The notes under the pieces were generated by a model that ran no database searches, was not told the origin of the DNA, and saw only the letters and a program-made list of their open reading frames with translations. From the NCBI RefSeq assembly GCF_000711735.1, contig NZ_JONL01000004.1, positions 186,001 through 250,000 on the forward strand: a stretch of DNA of 64,000 nt, given 5' to 3'. Position 1 is the stretch's first letter. Every line of letters begins with the position of its first letter. A program made the position numbers and the translations under genes. This document shows positions 43,079 to 52,338 of this stretch, in pieces. Source of the stretch: Maridesulfovibrio frigidus DSM 17176. GTDB taxonomy: Bacteria > Desulfobacterota > Desulfovibrionia > Desulfovibrionales > Desulfovibrionaceae.

Positions 43079-44839
43079 TTAAAGGCTGGCATACCTTTCG
43101 ATCTGCTTCTTGTATTCCAAAACTCCCTTTACTATTCCGTCTGCAATGTATGCAAGATATCTGTCGGACTTTAGCCTTGAAGATTCGGTTTTATTTGTTA
43201 CGTATCCAAGTTCGATAAGCACAGACGGCATTTTTGCTCCCATGAGAACATAGAAAGGAGCTTCACGTACGCCCTGATCTTTTACGTTCCATTTTCTGCG
43301 TATGTTTTTCAAAGACCTTGAATGGATGTTTTTAGCTAAGTCTTTGCTTTCTTTCATCTTAGAGTTCAGCATCAGGTCGGTTAAAATAACCTGAAGGTCG
43401 CTGATACGCTTTGCAGAAATAGAGTTCTCACGGGCAGCTACGCGAACTGCGTTGCGGTTGCGCGCAAGGTTGAGGGTATAGGTTTCAAGCCCGTTAATTT
43501 TCTTACTGCGATGGGCATTGCAGTGAATCGAGATGAACATGTCAGCTTTTTTAATATTCGCCATACCGGTACGTTCCTCAAGAGGGATGAATACATCTTT
43601 AGTTCTGGTGTAGAGAACGTTGAATCCGGCCTTCTTGAGCTTCGCTGCTAAAATTTTCGCAAAACGAAGATTAATATTCTTTTCTTTTATGCCGTTTGCG
43701 TTTGCACCAGGATCTTTACCACCGTGCCCCGGATCGATCATGATGGTTTTAAAGGTAAGTCCTAGCTGTTCAAGTAGATCTCCGGCCATAGCTTTGCTGT
43801 TTTTGGGCGGAACGTACTTTGTGCTGGAAGAACTTTTTTTTCTTGTAGTTTTCTTTGCAGGGCTTTTCTTTGCTGCAACTTTTCCTTTTTCAGGAGCTTG
43901 AACGTCAACTACCAATCTGAAAGGATTTTCCAGCGGGAATATTTTGTAATCCTGCATGGCATTGAAATCGAGAACTACGCGAGTTGTACGCGGGTCCCGC
44001 TGCCCGGATCTGATATCTTTTAAAATTCCGTCGGCGACTATGGTGTCTTTATGAACGTCATTGCCGAGTATTGTATTTTCAAGATCTATATATAATCTGT
44101 GCGGACGATTGACACTCTGATTCGGGTTCAAAAGCTGGTAGCGGTAGCGTACTTCTTCATCTAGATCCAAAACAACGCGTGTGTATGTATCACTGCTCGT
44201 ATAACGTACAGACAGAAGCTTAGCGCGGTTTTTAGATGATTTTTTTACTTTCGGGGCAGATGCTGGAACAATCGTTCCGGAAGGTTTTTCGCGTTTTACC
44301 TGTTTGGGAGAAACACCTTGCCTGTCCATCGAGTCCAGTCTGGCTCGGGCTTTTGCATACATATCAGACTTGGAATAGCGATGGACGATGTTAAGATAGT
44401 CTGAGTACGCGAGATCTTTTTCTTTTAATTTTTTAAGTCTTATTTCGGCCCGTCTGAAAATACTGTCATCGGTCCAAGCATGAGAAGGGAAATTTGATAT
44501 CATTCTTCCGTAATAATCAACTGAAGCTCTGAAGTCTTTTTTTAATCCACTGCGGTTACCCAATTCTTCGTAGGATCTACCCAAATAATACAGCGATTTA
44601 GGAGCATACTGTCCACGGGATGATTTTTTAAAAACATTCCTAAATTTTTTAGCGACCTTATCCCACTCTGATCTATATTTAGATTTTTTAGCGTTTTTAG
44701 ATAGCGCGTGAAATTGTTTCCACGCAATGGTGAACTCATCTTTCGTACTCGCTCCAAATGCGCTGGCAGGGGTAACTGAAACCAGAAGCCCAGCAAGGAA
44801 AAGGGCCATCACCAGATTTTGAAAGAAAATTTTGCGCAT
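43079..44839 (-). CDS. amiC: N-acetylmuramoyl-L-alanine amidase with TPR-like and AMIN domains
   Basis: 586 residues. Signal peptide (1-29), a helical TPR-like part (about 40-170; YYLGRSYEELG), an AMIN domain (about 205-315), a Lys/Ser-rich linker and the Amidase_3 catalytic domain (about 360-580). Zinc ligands are H372 (DPGHGGKDPG), E386 and H439 (SIHCNAH); the catalytic Glu lies in VLIELGYVTN. It hydrolyses the bond between MurNAc and the stem peptide during cell separation. It is longer than E. coli AmiC because of the N-terminal TPR-like module. Confidence 0.93.
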   Translation of the reverse strand: MRKIFFQNLVMALFLAGLLVSVTPASAFGASTKDEFTIAWKQFHALSKNAKKSKYRSEWDKVAKKFRNVFKKSSRGQYAPKSLYYLGRSYEELGNRSGLKKDFRASVDYYGRMISNFPSHAWTDDSIFRRAEIRLKKLKEKDLAYSDYLNIVHRYSKSDMYAKARARLDSMDRQGVSPKQVKREKPSGTIVPASAPKVKKSSKNRAKLLSVRYTSSDTYTRVVLDLDEEVRYRYQLLNPNQSVNRPHRLYIDLENTILGNDVHKDTIVADGILKDIRSGQRDPRTTRVVLDFNAMQDYKIFPLENPFRLVVDVQAPEKGKVAAKKSPAKKTTRKKSSSSTKYVPPKNSKAMAGDLLEQLGLTFKTIMIDPGHGGKDPGANANGIKEKNINLRFAKILAAKLKKAGFNVLYTRTKDVFIPLEERTGMANIKKADMFISIHCNAHRSKKINGLETYTLNLARNRNAVRVAARENSISAKRISDLQVILTDLMLNSKMKESKDLAKNIHSRSLKNIRRKWNVKDQGVREAPFYVLMGAKMPSVLIELGYVTNKTESSRLKSDRYLAYIADGIVKGVLEYKKQIERYASL

Positions 44840-45137
44840 TTTTATTTCTTATTCTTAAGGGGTATTTGTTTTTTTGTGAATTATTTCAGAAAGCTCTTCT
44901 TTCTAAATGACGTCAAAGAAGTCTCTAAACAAAGTTTAGATGTTTTCTTAATAAGCTGGCATCGGCTAAAAATCAACCTCGTATATATATAGATGTAAAA
45001 TTTGTTGTTTTGAAGGTCTTATCCTTGCTTTTGCAAGGGGTGCTATGAATACTGGACTGAGTCCACTTTTTATGTAATTCCCATGAAATATTAATGACGG
45101 AATTTGAATAAACAATCATTCATTTGGAGATAGGCGA

Positions 45138-46121
45138 ATGGAAGCTCCCCAGAGAAATTTGGCTCTTGATCTTGTTCGGGTAACCGAAGCAGCCGCACTG
45201 GCTTCTGCTAGATGGCTTGGCCGTGGTGACAAAAACGCAGGTGATCAGGCTGCTGTAGATGCAATGCGTCTCAGCTTTAACAGCCTTGAAATCAGCGGAA
45301 CTGTTGTTATCGGTGAGGGCGAGAAAGACCACGCTCCCATGCTATATAACGGAGAAAGGCTTGGCCTAGGCGAAGGTCCGGGTATGGACGTCGCGGTTGA
45401 TCCTGTCGAAGGAACTAACCTTCTTGCTTACGGCCGTCCTAATGCAATTTCTGTTGTAGGCGTAGCTCCTACAGGAATGATGCTTGACCCCGGTCCAAGT
45501 TATTACATGCAGAAATTGGTTGTTCCTACAGCTGCGAGAAATATGGTTGATATTAACGCACCTGTTAAGGATAACCTTCAGAAAATCGCAAAAGCTCTTA
45601 ATAAAGATATTGATGACTTGGTAGTTTTCGTTCTCGAAAAACCACGTCACCATGGTCTAATTCAGGAAATTCGCGATGCCGGAGCAAGAATTCAGCTGCA
45701 CACCGATGGTGATGTTGCCGGAGCGCTCATGGTTGTCGATCCCCGTTGTCCTGTTGATGTTATGATGGGTACTGGTGGAACACCTGAAGGTGTGCTTGCT
45801 GCGTGTGCTATCAGAATCATGGGCGGAGAAATGTTCGCAAGATTTGATCCTCAGGACAAAAGCGAAACCCGTGCAATGGAAGAGAAAGGTTATGACCTGC
45901 GTGAAGTTATGACTGTTAACGATCTTGTTAAGAGTGATGATATCTTCTTTTCCGCTACAGGTATTTCCGGTGGAACATTTTTGCGCGGAGTCCGTTACTT
46001 AGGGTACGGCGCAGAAACAACTTCACTTGTAATGCGTGGTAAAACAGGAACTGTTCGTCAGATCGAAGCTGTCCATACATGGGACAAGCTCATGAAGATC
46101 AGCGCTGTTAAATACGATTAA
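45138..46121 (+). CDS. glpX: Class II fructose-1,6-bisphosphatase GlpX
   Basis: 327 residues, the size of GlpX. Signature segments are VIGEGEKDHAPMLYNGE (about 55-71), DVAVDPVEGTNLLAYGRPNA and MGTGGTPEGVLAACA. It hydrolyses fructose-1,6-bisphosphate in gluconeogenesis, lithium-sensitive and metal-dependent in this class. GGAGATAGGCG lies before the start. It is divergent from the amidase across a 298-base gap that includes a small CCTTGC/GCAAGG hairpin at 45023-45038. A terminator follows. Confidence 0.95.
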   Translation: MEAPQRNLALDLVRVTEAAALASARWLGRGDKNAGDQAAVDAMRLSFNSLEISGTVVIGEGEKDHAPMLYNGERLGLGEGPGMDVAVDPVEGTNLLAYGRPNAISVVGVAPTGMMLDPGPSYYMQKLVVPTAARNMVDINAPVKDNLQKIAKALNKDIDDLVVFVLEKPRHHGLIQEIRDAGARIQLHTDGDVAGALMVVDPRCPVDVMMGTGGTPEGVLAACAIRIMGGEMFARFDPQDKSETRAMEEKGYDLREVMTVNDLVKSDDIFFSATGISGGTFLRGVRYLGYGAETTSLVMRGKTGTVRQIEAVHTWDKLMKISAVKYD

Positions 46122-46161
46122 TATAGGGCGTTTGTTCTTATATTGCATCTGCTGAAATAGT

Positions 46162-46201
46162 AAGCGGCTCTGATACATAATGTTTTCAGAGCCGCTTTTT
46201 T
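46162..46201 (+). terminator. Rho-independent terminator after glpX
   Basis: A 12-bp perfect stem AAGCGGCTCTGA / TCAGAGCCGCTT with a 12-base loop, ending in a T run. It lies 40 bases after the glpX stop. Confidence 0.92.
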
Positions 46202-46235
46202 ATCTGGACAGAGCTTTAATCGAATTGCAGGTAAG

Positions 46236-46475
46236 CTATGATTCAGGAGCGTCCAGCTTTTCGCTTATTATTGCGGAATCTTCAGGTCTGATTCGGGTAT
46301 TTAATTCCCTACTTTCTCCATGACAAGAGATTCCATCCTCGCGGATCTGAACGTATCCAGCGGAAAGAACATTGGTGTATGGAATCTGTTCTCTAAATTC
46401 AAGAAAAGCGATACGGTTCGGGAACAGAATCGGGAGAGGGTCGCCCGAAAAGTCTTCAAACATTATGTATTTCAT
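46236..46475 (-). CDS. Small protein, function unknown
   Basis: 79 residues, MKYIMFEDFSGDPLPILFPN at the start. AAGGA lies 7 bases before ATG 46475, a good ribosome site. Composition is normal for a soluble protein, with no signal or membrane segment. It is convergent with glpX. No family recognised; short length leaves some doubt that it is expressed. Confidence 0.55.
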   Translation of the reverse strand: MKYIMFEDFSGDPLPILFPNRIAFLEFREQIPYTNVLSAGYVQIREDGISCHGESRELNTRIRPEDSAIISEKLDAPES

Positions 46476-46605
46476 GAGATATCCTTTTTGCGGTATCTGG
46501 CTTTAGGGTTTTCAGAGCAACCTTGTTGCCCATAGTCTCATTACAGACTATAGTGATATATCCTCTAGATCAAGATTTCATAACAGCAAATTACGGAGTT
46601 ATTAT

Positions 46606-47004
46606 ATGAAAGATGAAGAAAAAGAACCTCTTCTGCTTGATACTAATAGTCTTGCTGTTATCAGGACATTGCTTGCAAACGAGAGAACTTTTCTCGCATG
46701 GTGCCGTACAGCTCTTGGCCTTTTGGGATTTGGTTTTGTGCTGGAGAAAGTAGGCCTGTATATGAGGCATTTTCTTCCTGACGTGAACCCTCTCATGTCG
46801 AAGGATCTTGGATTACTTAGCCTTTTTGCATTGTTTTCCGGGATGCTTGTTCTTGTTGGAGCTGCTTTTAGATTTTTCAGTATAGAGAAGCAGGTTGGAG
46901 CAAAACTCGGTAGAATGACTCCGTTTCCAGAAGTACTTGTTCTTATTGCTGTTGCGATAGTCCTGATCATCAGTGTGTTCTCAGGTAAAATGATTTTTAA
47001 TTAA
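46606..47004 (+). CDS. DUF202 (YidH-like) inner-membrane protein
   Basis: 132 residues. The N-terminal LAVIRTLLANERTFLAWCRT is the DUF202 signature (LAxERTFLAWxRT), followed by three hydrophobic helices (about 37-53, 68-90, 108-128). Inner-membrane protein of unknown function. GGAG precedes the start. It is 33 bases upstream of the glycosyltransferase and may be co-transcribed. Confidence 0.85.
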   Translation: MKDEEKEPLLLDTNSLAVIRTLLANERTFLAWCRTALGLLGFGFVLEKVGLYMRHFLPDVNPLMSKDLGLLSLFALFSGMLVLVGAAFRFFSIEKQVGAKLGRMTPFPEVLVLIAVAIVLIISVFSGKMIFN

Positions 47005-47037
47005 ACGACAAAGATTAAACTTTAATACTCATTCTAA

Positions 47038-48096
47038 ATGAAAGATAATTATAAAAAAATAGCTCTATGGCAAACTGCGTTTCTTGGAGATGCCGTATTG
47101 ACCTTGCCGTTTATCAAAGCTTTGTCTCTGCGTTACCCTGATGCTGAGATTCATCTTTTTGTGCGAAAAGGTGTGGAACCTTTGTTCGAAGCGCAAAAGG
47201 AACTAACTGCTGTTCACGGCTTTGCAAAGCGTGGAAGCCAGAAAGGTTTGGGCGCGGCCTACAGCTTTGGCCGGAAACTTGGCGCGCAAGGGTTTGATCT
47301 ATGGATTTCTGCTCATACTAGCTTTCGCTCGGCCTTAATCAGCCGTGCAACAAAGATTCATGATCGCGTTGGGTATGATGAGCCATGGTTTAGCTCGTTT
47401 GCTTACACAAACAGGGTCAAACGCAAGTTTGATCGGCTTGAGGAAGTTGAGCGCTTAATGACGCTCGGTTTGCCCCTTGGAATAGGCGGTCCGGCTCCAA
47501 TCGCGGAACTTAATTTGCAGGAAGAAGCTATTCAGAAAGCTGCAGACTTTTTCGAGAAAATTTCAGACACTCCAGTAATTGGAATTCATCCCGGTTCAAC
47601 GTGGGAAACAAAGAAATGGCCGGAACAGAATTTTGCAGAAATCATTAAGAAGTCTGTGGACGCAGGATTTAGGGTGATTCTTTTTGGTGGCCCGGGTGAA
47701 GAAGAAAGTTTGTGCGCGCGTATAGCAGAGCAGTCCGGTAGAAAAGACGATGTTTTAAATCTTTCGGGTAAACTTTCACTTCCAGAGCTTGCAGCCTACA
47801 TCAAGCATGTGGATGCGTATCTTACTAATGATTCAGGCCCAATGCATATTGCGTGGATTCAAAATGTTCCTCTGGTAGCTCTTTTCGGGCCTACGGTTCG
47901 CCGTTTCGGGTTTTTCCCGCGCGGTGAAAATTCCACAGTACTTGAATCTGAAAGTGAGTTGAAGTGCAGACCTTGTGGTCTTCATGGTGGTAAAAAATGC
48001 TCTAAAAAACATCATAAATGCATGATGGATATTACTGTAGATCGGGTTTTGGATGAGCTACTTAAAAAGATTGCGATCAGGAGATCGGAAAGTTGA
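47038..48096 (+). CDS. waaF: Heptosyltransferase-like glycosyltransferase family 9
   Basis: 352 residues. GT9 features are ALWQTAFLGDAVLTLPFIKA at the start, IGIHPGSTWETKKWPEQNFA in the middle and LTNDSGPMHIAWIQNVPLVA with ALFGPT for ADP-heptose binding. The Cys/His cluster CRPCGLHGGKKCSKKHHKCM is characteristic of WaaF-type enzymes. It adds L-glycero-D-manno-heptose to the LPS inner core. It overlaps the next gene by 4 bases (TTGA). Heptosyltransferase II is the best guess; I and III are not excluded. Confidence 0.85.
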   Translation: MKDNYKKIALWQTAFLGDAVLTLPFIKALSLRYPDAEIHLFVRKGVEPLFEAQKELTAVHGFAKRGSQKGLGAAYSFGRKLGAQGFDLWISAHTSFRSALISRATKIHDRVGYDEPWFSSFAYTNRVKRKFDRLEEVERLMTLGLPLGIGGPAPIAELNLQEEAIQKAADFFEKISDTPVIGIHPGSTWETKKWPEQNFAEIIKKSVDAGFRVILFGGPGEEESLCARIAEQSGRKDDVLNLSGKLSLPELAAYIKHVDAYLTNDSGPMHIAWIQNVPLVALFGPTVRRFGFFPRGENSTVLESESELKCRPCGLHGGKKCSKKHHKCMMDITVDRVLDELLKKIAIRRSES

Positions 48097-49937
48097 TTAG
48101 AAATATTAATAGAATATTCTTCGCACTTTTGGTGATGGTTTTTATGCTTTGCCTGGGTGGGTGCAAAATAAAAGCTTTCGCTCCAAAGGTAGAAGCTGTT
48201 CCACTTGCTCCGGTTAAGGTTTCTTCTGCGCCTGTCACCGAGAAAAAGAAAAGCATTATTGTTTGTACTGAGGAGTTTGAGCGTGCTGCCCGTATGTTTT
48301 CATACCTTCATAAAGAATATGAAGGGGTCGGCTCTCTTATCCTTAAGGTTAGCGCCGGCAAAGGTACTGCTTTGTCACAGGCTATGCTTGCTACAGCTAT
48401 TCAGAATAAAATAACTGCGCTCAATAAAGACGGCTCAATTATGTCTGTGTTGCTGCTCGGTAATAGATCCATCATTCCGGTTACAGAATTTAGGCCCCAA
48501 AAGTCCGATGCAGTTCATTTTTCAGATTATGGTTATGGCGGTGTGGCAGAGTCTCCTGAAAATATGCTCACGGTAGGCAGGATCCCGGCAAGTAATGTTT
48601 CCGAAGCTGAAATTGTCGCAGGGAAGTATGAACGTTGGTACGAGGATCGTGCTTTCCGTCCAGCTTGGCCTGTATCATTTATAGGTGGAAAGGGTTTTTC
48701 AGAGAACTACCTTTCTGATCCCGAACTTCTATTTTTCAGCCTTCAAGAGGAAGGCATGGCCGGACCGGAAGCTATTCGCTATCTTGGCGGCGCTGGGGGC
48801 TGTCAGCCTGCGAGGCTCAGTCAGAGCTTAGCGGAAGATGACGCTTCCGTTCAGTGGCTGGCCCTTGAGTCCGTTTCAGATGGATTTAGCATTGGCAACG
48901 GAACTGTGACAACTTCGGAAATTCTTGGGCTGGACTACAAACCTGGTTTACCCGTGGTTCTAAATCCTGCTCGTGATGTTTCTTTCGCTCTTAATTCGAC
49001 ATTTCCAAGCCCTGCCGAGGCTATAGTTCTTTCAAGAGGGGCCGGACTTGCTGTTATGACCGGCAGCGGACATTCTGGAAAAATTAGTGCAGAGCTTGAT
49101 GGCGGGCGAATTTCCCATGTAGATTTTGATGGGACTACTAAAGTATTGATTGAATTTCATAAGGCATATTTCAGCGGTAAGTATCGCATTGCGGACGCTC
49201 TTTCCGAAGCGCGTGCGCAGTTTGCGCAGAATTTACGTCGTGGAGAGGATTTGTCCCCTGTGTACGACTTGGTTTTTTATGGTGACCCGGTGATGAGTCT
49301 GCCGCTTCCTGTTCGTACGGAATCTCCAGCATATACTGGGCTAAAGCCTCTGACTAAGCCAGAGTATCCTAAGGGTGTTGCTGTTTTCTATGCAAATTCC
49401 ACCATCTCTTTTGCTATGGAAGAGGGAGGGATTTACCCCGGAGTACAGCTCAAAGTTGTTGATCGTTTGTCTGGTAAAACGGTCACTACAATGAAGGTGC
49501 AGGAAGATGATATTTTTAATTTTTCCTCAGACGGAGAAGGTAGTTATTTAATTTACTCCCGCCCTCTTGATGGTCCCCTTGCTTGGCAATTTTTTGATGT
49601 TCGCAAAAAATCTTCTAAGCCAAAAGTAAGAGTTGCACAGTCAAAAAGGCTCATTGCTTCATCTACTAAAATTAAAACGGGTCTTGAGCCCGTGCGCTAT
49701 GCAGTACAAGTTAGTTCAAATAGGCGCGAATCTTCTGCTGCTGAGGTAAGGCGCAATCTGGCAAAGCTGGGCTACTCTGCATATGTGGTTACAGTTCCCT
49801 CTTTTAATAACAGGCCTTGGTATTGCGTTCGTTTCGGTGAATTTGATTCATGGTCTGCTGCGGTTGAAGCCTCTGCGGCTTATGAGAAAAGAGAGCAGGC
49901 TGATGTGAAAATTGTGAGATGTCGCTCTGGAAGTTAA
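48093..49937 (+). CDS. Lipoprotein with gingipain-like (C25) region and SPOR domain
   Basis: 614 residues from TTG 48093 with AGGAG 7-8 bases upstream. Lipobox LGGC (Cys24). Residues about 115-330 resemble C25 (gingipain-like) peptidases: MSVLLLGNRSIIPVTEF, MLTVGRIPASNVSEAE (159-173) and VAGKYERWYED are the family's strand-helix pattern. The expected GHG and SC active-site motifs are not evident; TGSGHSGK is the nearest, so activity is doubtful. Residues about 525-612 form a SPOR peptidoglycan-binding domain (YAVQVSSNRRESSAAEV, WYCVRFGEFDSWSAA). It overlaps the heptosyltransferase gene. It is probably tethered to the outer membrane and to denuded septal glycan. Confidence 0.75.
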   Translation: MIRNINRIFFALLVMVFMLCLGGCKIKAFAPKVEAVPLAPVKVSSAPVTEKKKSIIVCTEEFERAARMFSYLHKEYEGVGSLILKVSAGKGTALSQAMLATAIQNKITALNKDGSIMSVLLLGNRSIIPVTEFRPQKSDAVHFSDYGYGGVAESPENMLTVGRIPASNVSEAEIVAGKYERWYEDRAFRPAWPVSFIGGKGFSENYLSDPELLFFSLQEEGMAGPEAIRYLGGAGGCQPARLSQSLAEDDASVQWLALESVSDGFSIGNGTVTTSEILGLDYKPGLPVVLNPARDVSFALNSTFPSPAEAIVLSRGAGLAVMTGSGHSGKISAELDGGRISHVDFDGTTKVLIEFHKAYFSGKYRIADALSEARAQFAQNLRRGEDLSPVYDLVFYGDPVMSLPLPVRTESPAYTGLKPLTKPEYPKGVAVFYANSTISFAMEEGGIYPGVQLKVVDRLSGKTVTTMKVQEDDIFNFSSDGEGSYLIYSRPLDGPLAWQFFDVRKKSSKPKVRVAQSKRLIASSTKIKTGLEPVRYAVQVSSNRRESSAAEVRRNLAKLGYSAYVVTVPSFNNRPWYCVRFGEFDSWSAAVEASAAYEKREQADVKIVRCRSGS

Positions 49938-50030
49938 AGGATAAGATGTTTTTTGACTGACTCTTTTTTTGTTAATGATATTCTTCATTGCTACTAGCTT
50001 TGAAGTGATTATTGAGATAACAGGAGTTGC

Positions 50031-50531
50031 ATGGCAATAAAAGATCCTAAGAATGTGACTCCCAAAGCAAAATATTTTATGATCAGTCTGGCAATATTTG
50101 TCTTGATTGGATCAGGGCTCTTCTTTGTGAATAATGATAGTGTATCTAAGCCTTCACTTAATGCCGGGTATAAGTTTTTTCTAGGTCTTTCAGATAAAAG
50201 TTTGGATCTTAGTACTGCGGAAGTTTATAAACTAAATAGGTGCTTTCAAAACAATAGGGAAGTTGTGGATAAGGCCACACTTGTTATTGTGACAGAGGGA
50301 AGAACTATTAGTGGCAAAGAAGGCTTAATTAAGAATGATACTAAATTAAAATATAAAGTTATTCTAGAAAGCAAAGGTGGGATGAAATTCACACCGCAAA
50401 TGAGCTACTGTACTCGTAAAAAATTAGTAACTAAAATTGTTTACAATTTTGATCGAGGATCGAAAGCTATGGCTGTATATATGAAGGATCCCATTTTTAA
50501 GGGGCGCACTGTAGAAATTAAAGATATGTAG
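50031..50531 (+). CDS. Membrane-anchored protein, function unknown
   Basis: 166 residues. One membrane segment (about 16-35; FMISLAIFVLIGSGLFFV) follows a short basic start, leaving a roughly 130-residue domain outside the cytoplasm. The domain holds two cysteines (NRCFQNN and MSYCTRKK) that might form a disulfide. No family recognised. CAGGAG precedes the ATG. A strong terminator follows, so this is a short unit. Confidence 0.7.
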   Translation: MAIKDPKNVTPKAKYFMISLAIFVLIGSGLFFVNNDSVSKPSLNAGYKFFLGLSDKSLDLSTAEVYKLNRCFQNNREVVDKATLVIVTEGRTISGKEGLIKNDTKLKYKVILESKGGMKFTPQMSYCTRKKLVTKIVYNFDRGSKAMAVYMKDPIFKGRTVEIKDM

Positions 50532-50557
50532 ATCAATTTTATTAGATAGATTATTAG

Positions 50558-50597
50558 TAAAGCCCCTTACGGAACATCCGTAAGGGGCTTTACTTTT
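50558..50597 (+). terminator. Bidirectional Rho-independent terminator
   Basis: A 16-bp perfect stem TAAAGCCCCTTACGGA / TCCGTAAGGGGCTTTA with a 3-base loop and T-rich tail, 26 bases after the preceding stop. The palindrome could also stop transcription arriving from agcS on the minus strand. Confidence 0.92.
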
Positions 50598-50893
50598 ATG
50601 CACTACCTTGCCGATTTTAGGAAAGAGAGTTTAGTCAATCTTTTAGCTGGCAGAGATGTTCCGGCAACGGCGCAGGAGACGCTGATGAGGCTCTAGCACA
50701 CTCTATAGGTCGTGAGGCTGACCTTGTTTGTTGAAGTGTATGCAAGGTTTTGCGCCGTTGCCGGAAATTGGTTGCGAAACAATAATCATCTCCGGTGTTT
50801 ATCTTCGTATCAGTTTTGTTGTCTTAGTTAACTTTTCTAGTAGGCAGATACTTTTATTAACTTTTTGCTGGATTGCTGTTTATAACTACCGTG
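50598..50893. other. Gap with 16-bp perfect inverted repeat
   Basis: 296 bases between the terminator and the agcS stop. TTCCGGCAACGGCGCA (50659-50674) is exactly complementary to TGCGCCGTTGCCGGAA (50751-50766). Inside lies a second pair, ACCTTG (50721-50726) and CAAGGT (50743-50748). No gene with a ribosome site is seen. It could be the 3' UTR of agcS, a small structured RNA, or a degenerate mobile palindrome. Confidence 0.6.
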
Positions 50894-52258
50894 TTATTTT
50901 GCCTGATCGGCTTCTTTTTTAGCTTTGAAATACTTGTTCGTTTCTGCGACAACAACTGGAGTCAGCAGGAGCAAACCAATAAGGTTAGGAATAGCCATTA
51001 AGCCGTTCAGAGTGTCCGAAATATTCCAGACCAAGCTGAGTTTTGCTATGGCGCCGATGCCAACGAAACAAACGAATACTAGGCGGTACGGTAGTACTGC
51101 TTTGACTCCGAGTAGATATTCAATTGACTTTTCACCATAGTAACTCCAGCCGAGAATGGTGGAATATGCAAATAGAATTAAGCCGATTGTTACCACGTGT
51201 GCACCACCGGGCATGCCCTTAGCAAAAGCTATTGTGGTTAGTTCTGCCCCGGTTGCACCACTTGACCATGCTCCGGTAAGAATCAGAACAAGACCGGTCA
51301 TTGTACAGACAACAATTGTATCAATAAATGTCTGTGTCATGGAAACAAGAGCCTGTGTGATCGGGCTTTTGGTCTGCGCAGCTGCAGCAGCAATAGGAGC
51401 ACTACCTAGGCCAGATTCGTTAGAGAAAACGCCTCGAGCAACACCCATTCTGATACACAGCATGATTGATGCACCGGCAAATCCACCAACAGCTGCAGTG
51501 GGATTAAAGGCCTGCTCGACGATAAATCCAAGAGCTGCTGGAACTTCTGCTATGTTGGCAATGATTATGTACGCAGCTCCGGCCATGTAAAAGGCAATCA
51601 TTATTGGAACTAGTAACCCAGTTACTTTCCCGATTTTCTTGATTCCGCCAAGAATAACTGCGGCGGTACAGACCATGAGAACTATCCCAGTTATGGCAGG
51701 AGATATGTTGTATGTACTTTCGACTGCATCAGCGACGGAATTGGACTGAACCATGTTTCCTATTCCGAATGCGGCAACTGAGGCACAGATGGCAAAGATA
51801 GTACCCAGCCAAGGCATTTTTAGCCCTGCTGAAAGATAGTACATCGGTCCACCGCTCATTTCGCCATTTTCGTCAACAATTCTGTATTTTACGGCTAGTA
51901 CGGCTTCTGCATATTTAGTTGCCATTCCTACAAGGCCCGTAATCCACATCCAGAACAAAGCTCCGGGACCACCCATTGCAATCGCTGTTGCGACACCTGC
52001 TATGTTACCGGTTCCGACTGTTGCTGAAAGAGCGGTCATCAAAGCCTGGAAGTGAGTGATATCACCAGGCTCGTCTGTGTCTTCTTTGCGCTTAATCAGT
52101 GCTAGATATAGTGCGTACCATAGTTTTCGAAACTGTATTCCGCGTAGTGAGTAAGTTAGCCAGAATCCTGTTCCGACTAAGAGAATCAACATTGGCGGGC
52201 CCCATGCGAACGCACCAACTTTTCCAACAATTCCGTCCAGTGTAGTCATAAAGTCCAT
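50894..52258 (-). CDS. agcS: Alanine/glycine:sodium symporter, AGCS family
   Basis: 454 residues, about 11 hydrophobic helices. Family motifs are [20 protein letters not shown] (sodium-site region), [31 protein letters not shown], and [19 protein letters not shown]. It imports alanine or glycine with sodium. It lies 80 bases downstream of ald on the same strand, so uptake and catabolism are linked. Its Shine-Dalgarno AAGGAG directly follows a hairpin (52276-52302). Confidence 0.95.
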   Translation of the reverse strand: MDFMTTLDGIVGKVGAFAWGPPMLILLVGTGFWLTYSLRGIQFRKLWYALYLALIKRKEDTDEPGDITHFQALMTALSATVGTGNIAGVATAIAMGGPGALFWMWITGLVGMATKYAEAVLAVKYRIVDENGEMSGGPMYYLSAGLKMPWLGTIFAICASVAAFGIGNMVQSNSVADAVESTYNISPAITGIVLMVCTAAVILGGIKKIGKVTGLLVPIMIAFYMAGAAYIIIANIAEVPAALGFIVEQAFNPTAAVGGFAGASIMLCIRMGVARGVFSNESGLGSAPIAAAAAQTKSPITQALVSMTQTFIDTIVVCTMTGLVLILTGAWSSGATGAELTTIAFAKGMPGGAHVVTIGLILFAYSTILGWSYYGEKSIEYLLGVKAVLPYRLVFVCFVGIGAIAKLSLVWNISDTLNGLMAIPNLIGLLLLTPVVVAETNKYFKAKKEADQAK

Positions 52259-52275
52259 AAGTAATTAGTCTCCTT

Positions 52276-52302
52276 GGGCCTTTATATTAAATATAAAGGC
52301 CC
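52276..52302 (-). promoter_or_regulatory. Hairpin just upstream of the agcS ribosome binding site
   Basis: GGGCCTTTATATT and its complement form a stem of up to 13 bp with a 1-4 base centre (TAATATAAAGGCCC on the other arm). On the minus strand AAGGAG begins directly after the 3' arm, 10 bases ahead of the agcS ATG. No U tract follows. The likely role is control of mRNA decay or of agcS translation. Confidence 0.55.
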
Positions 52303-52338
52303 TTCTGGGATTAATTTGAATCGTCTCTACTGTAAAAT

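Noticed and set aside
46320-46535. Plus-strand frame opposite the small 79-residue gene
   Set aside because: The minus-strand frame has the better ribosome site (AAGGA) and amino-acid composition.
50598-50698. 32-codon frame starting ATG 50598 (MHYLADFRKESLVNLL...)
   Set aside because: It begins immediately after the terminator, has no ribosome site, and its end overlaps the inverted repeat, so coding is not supported.
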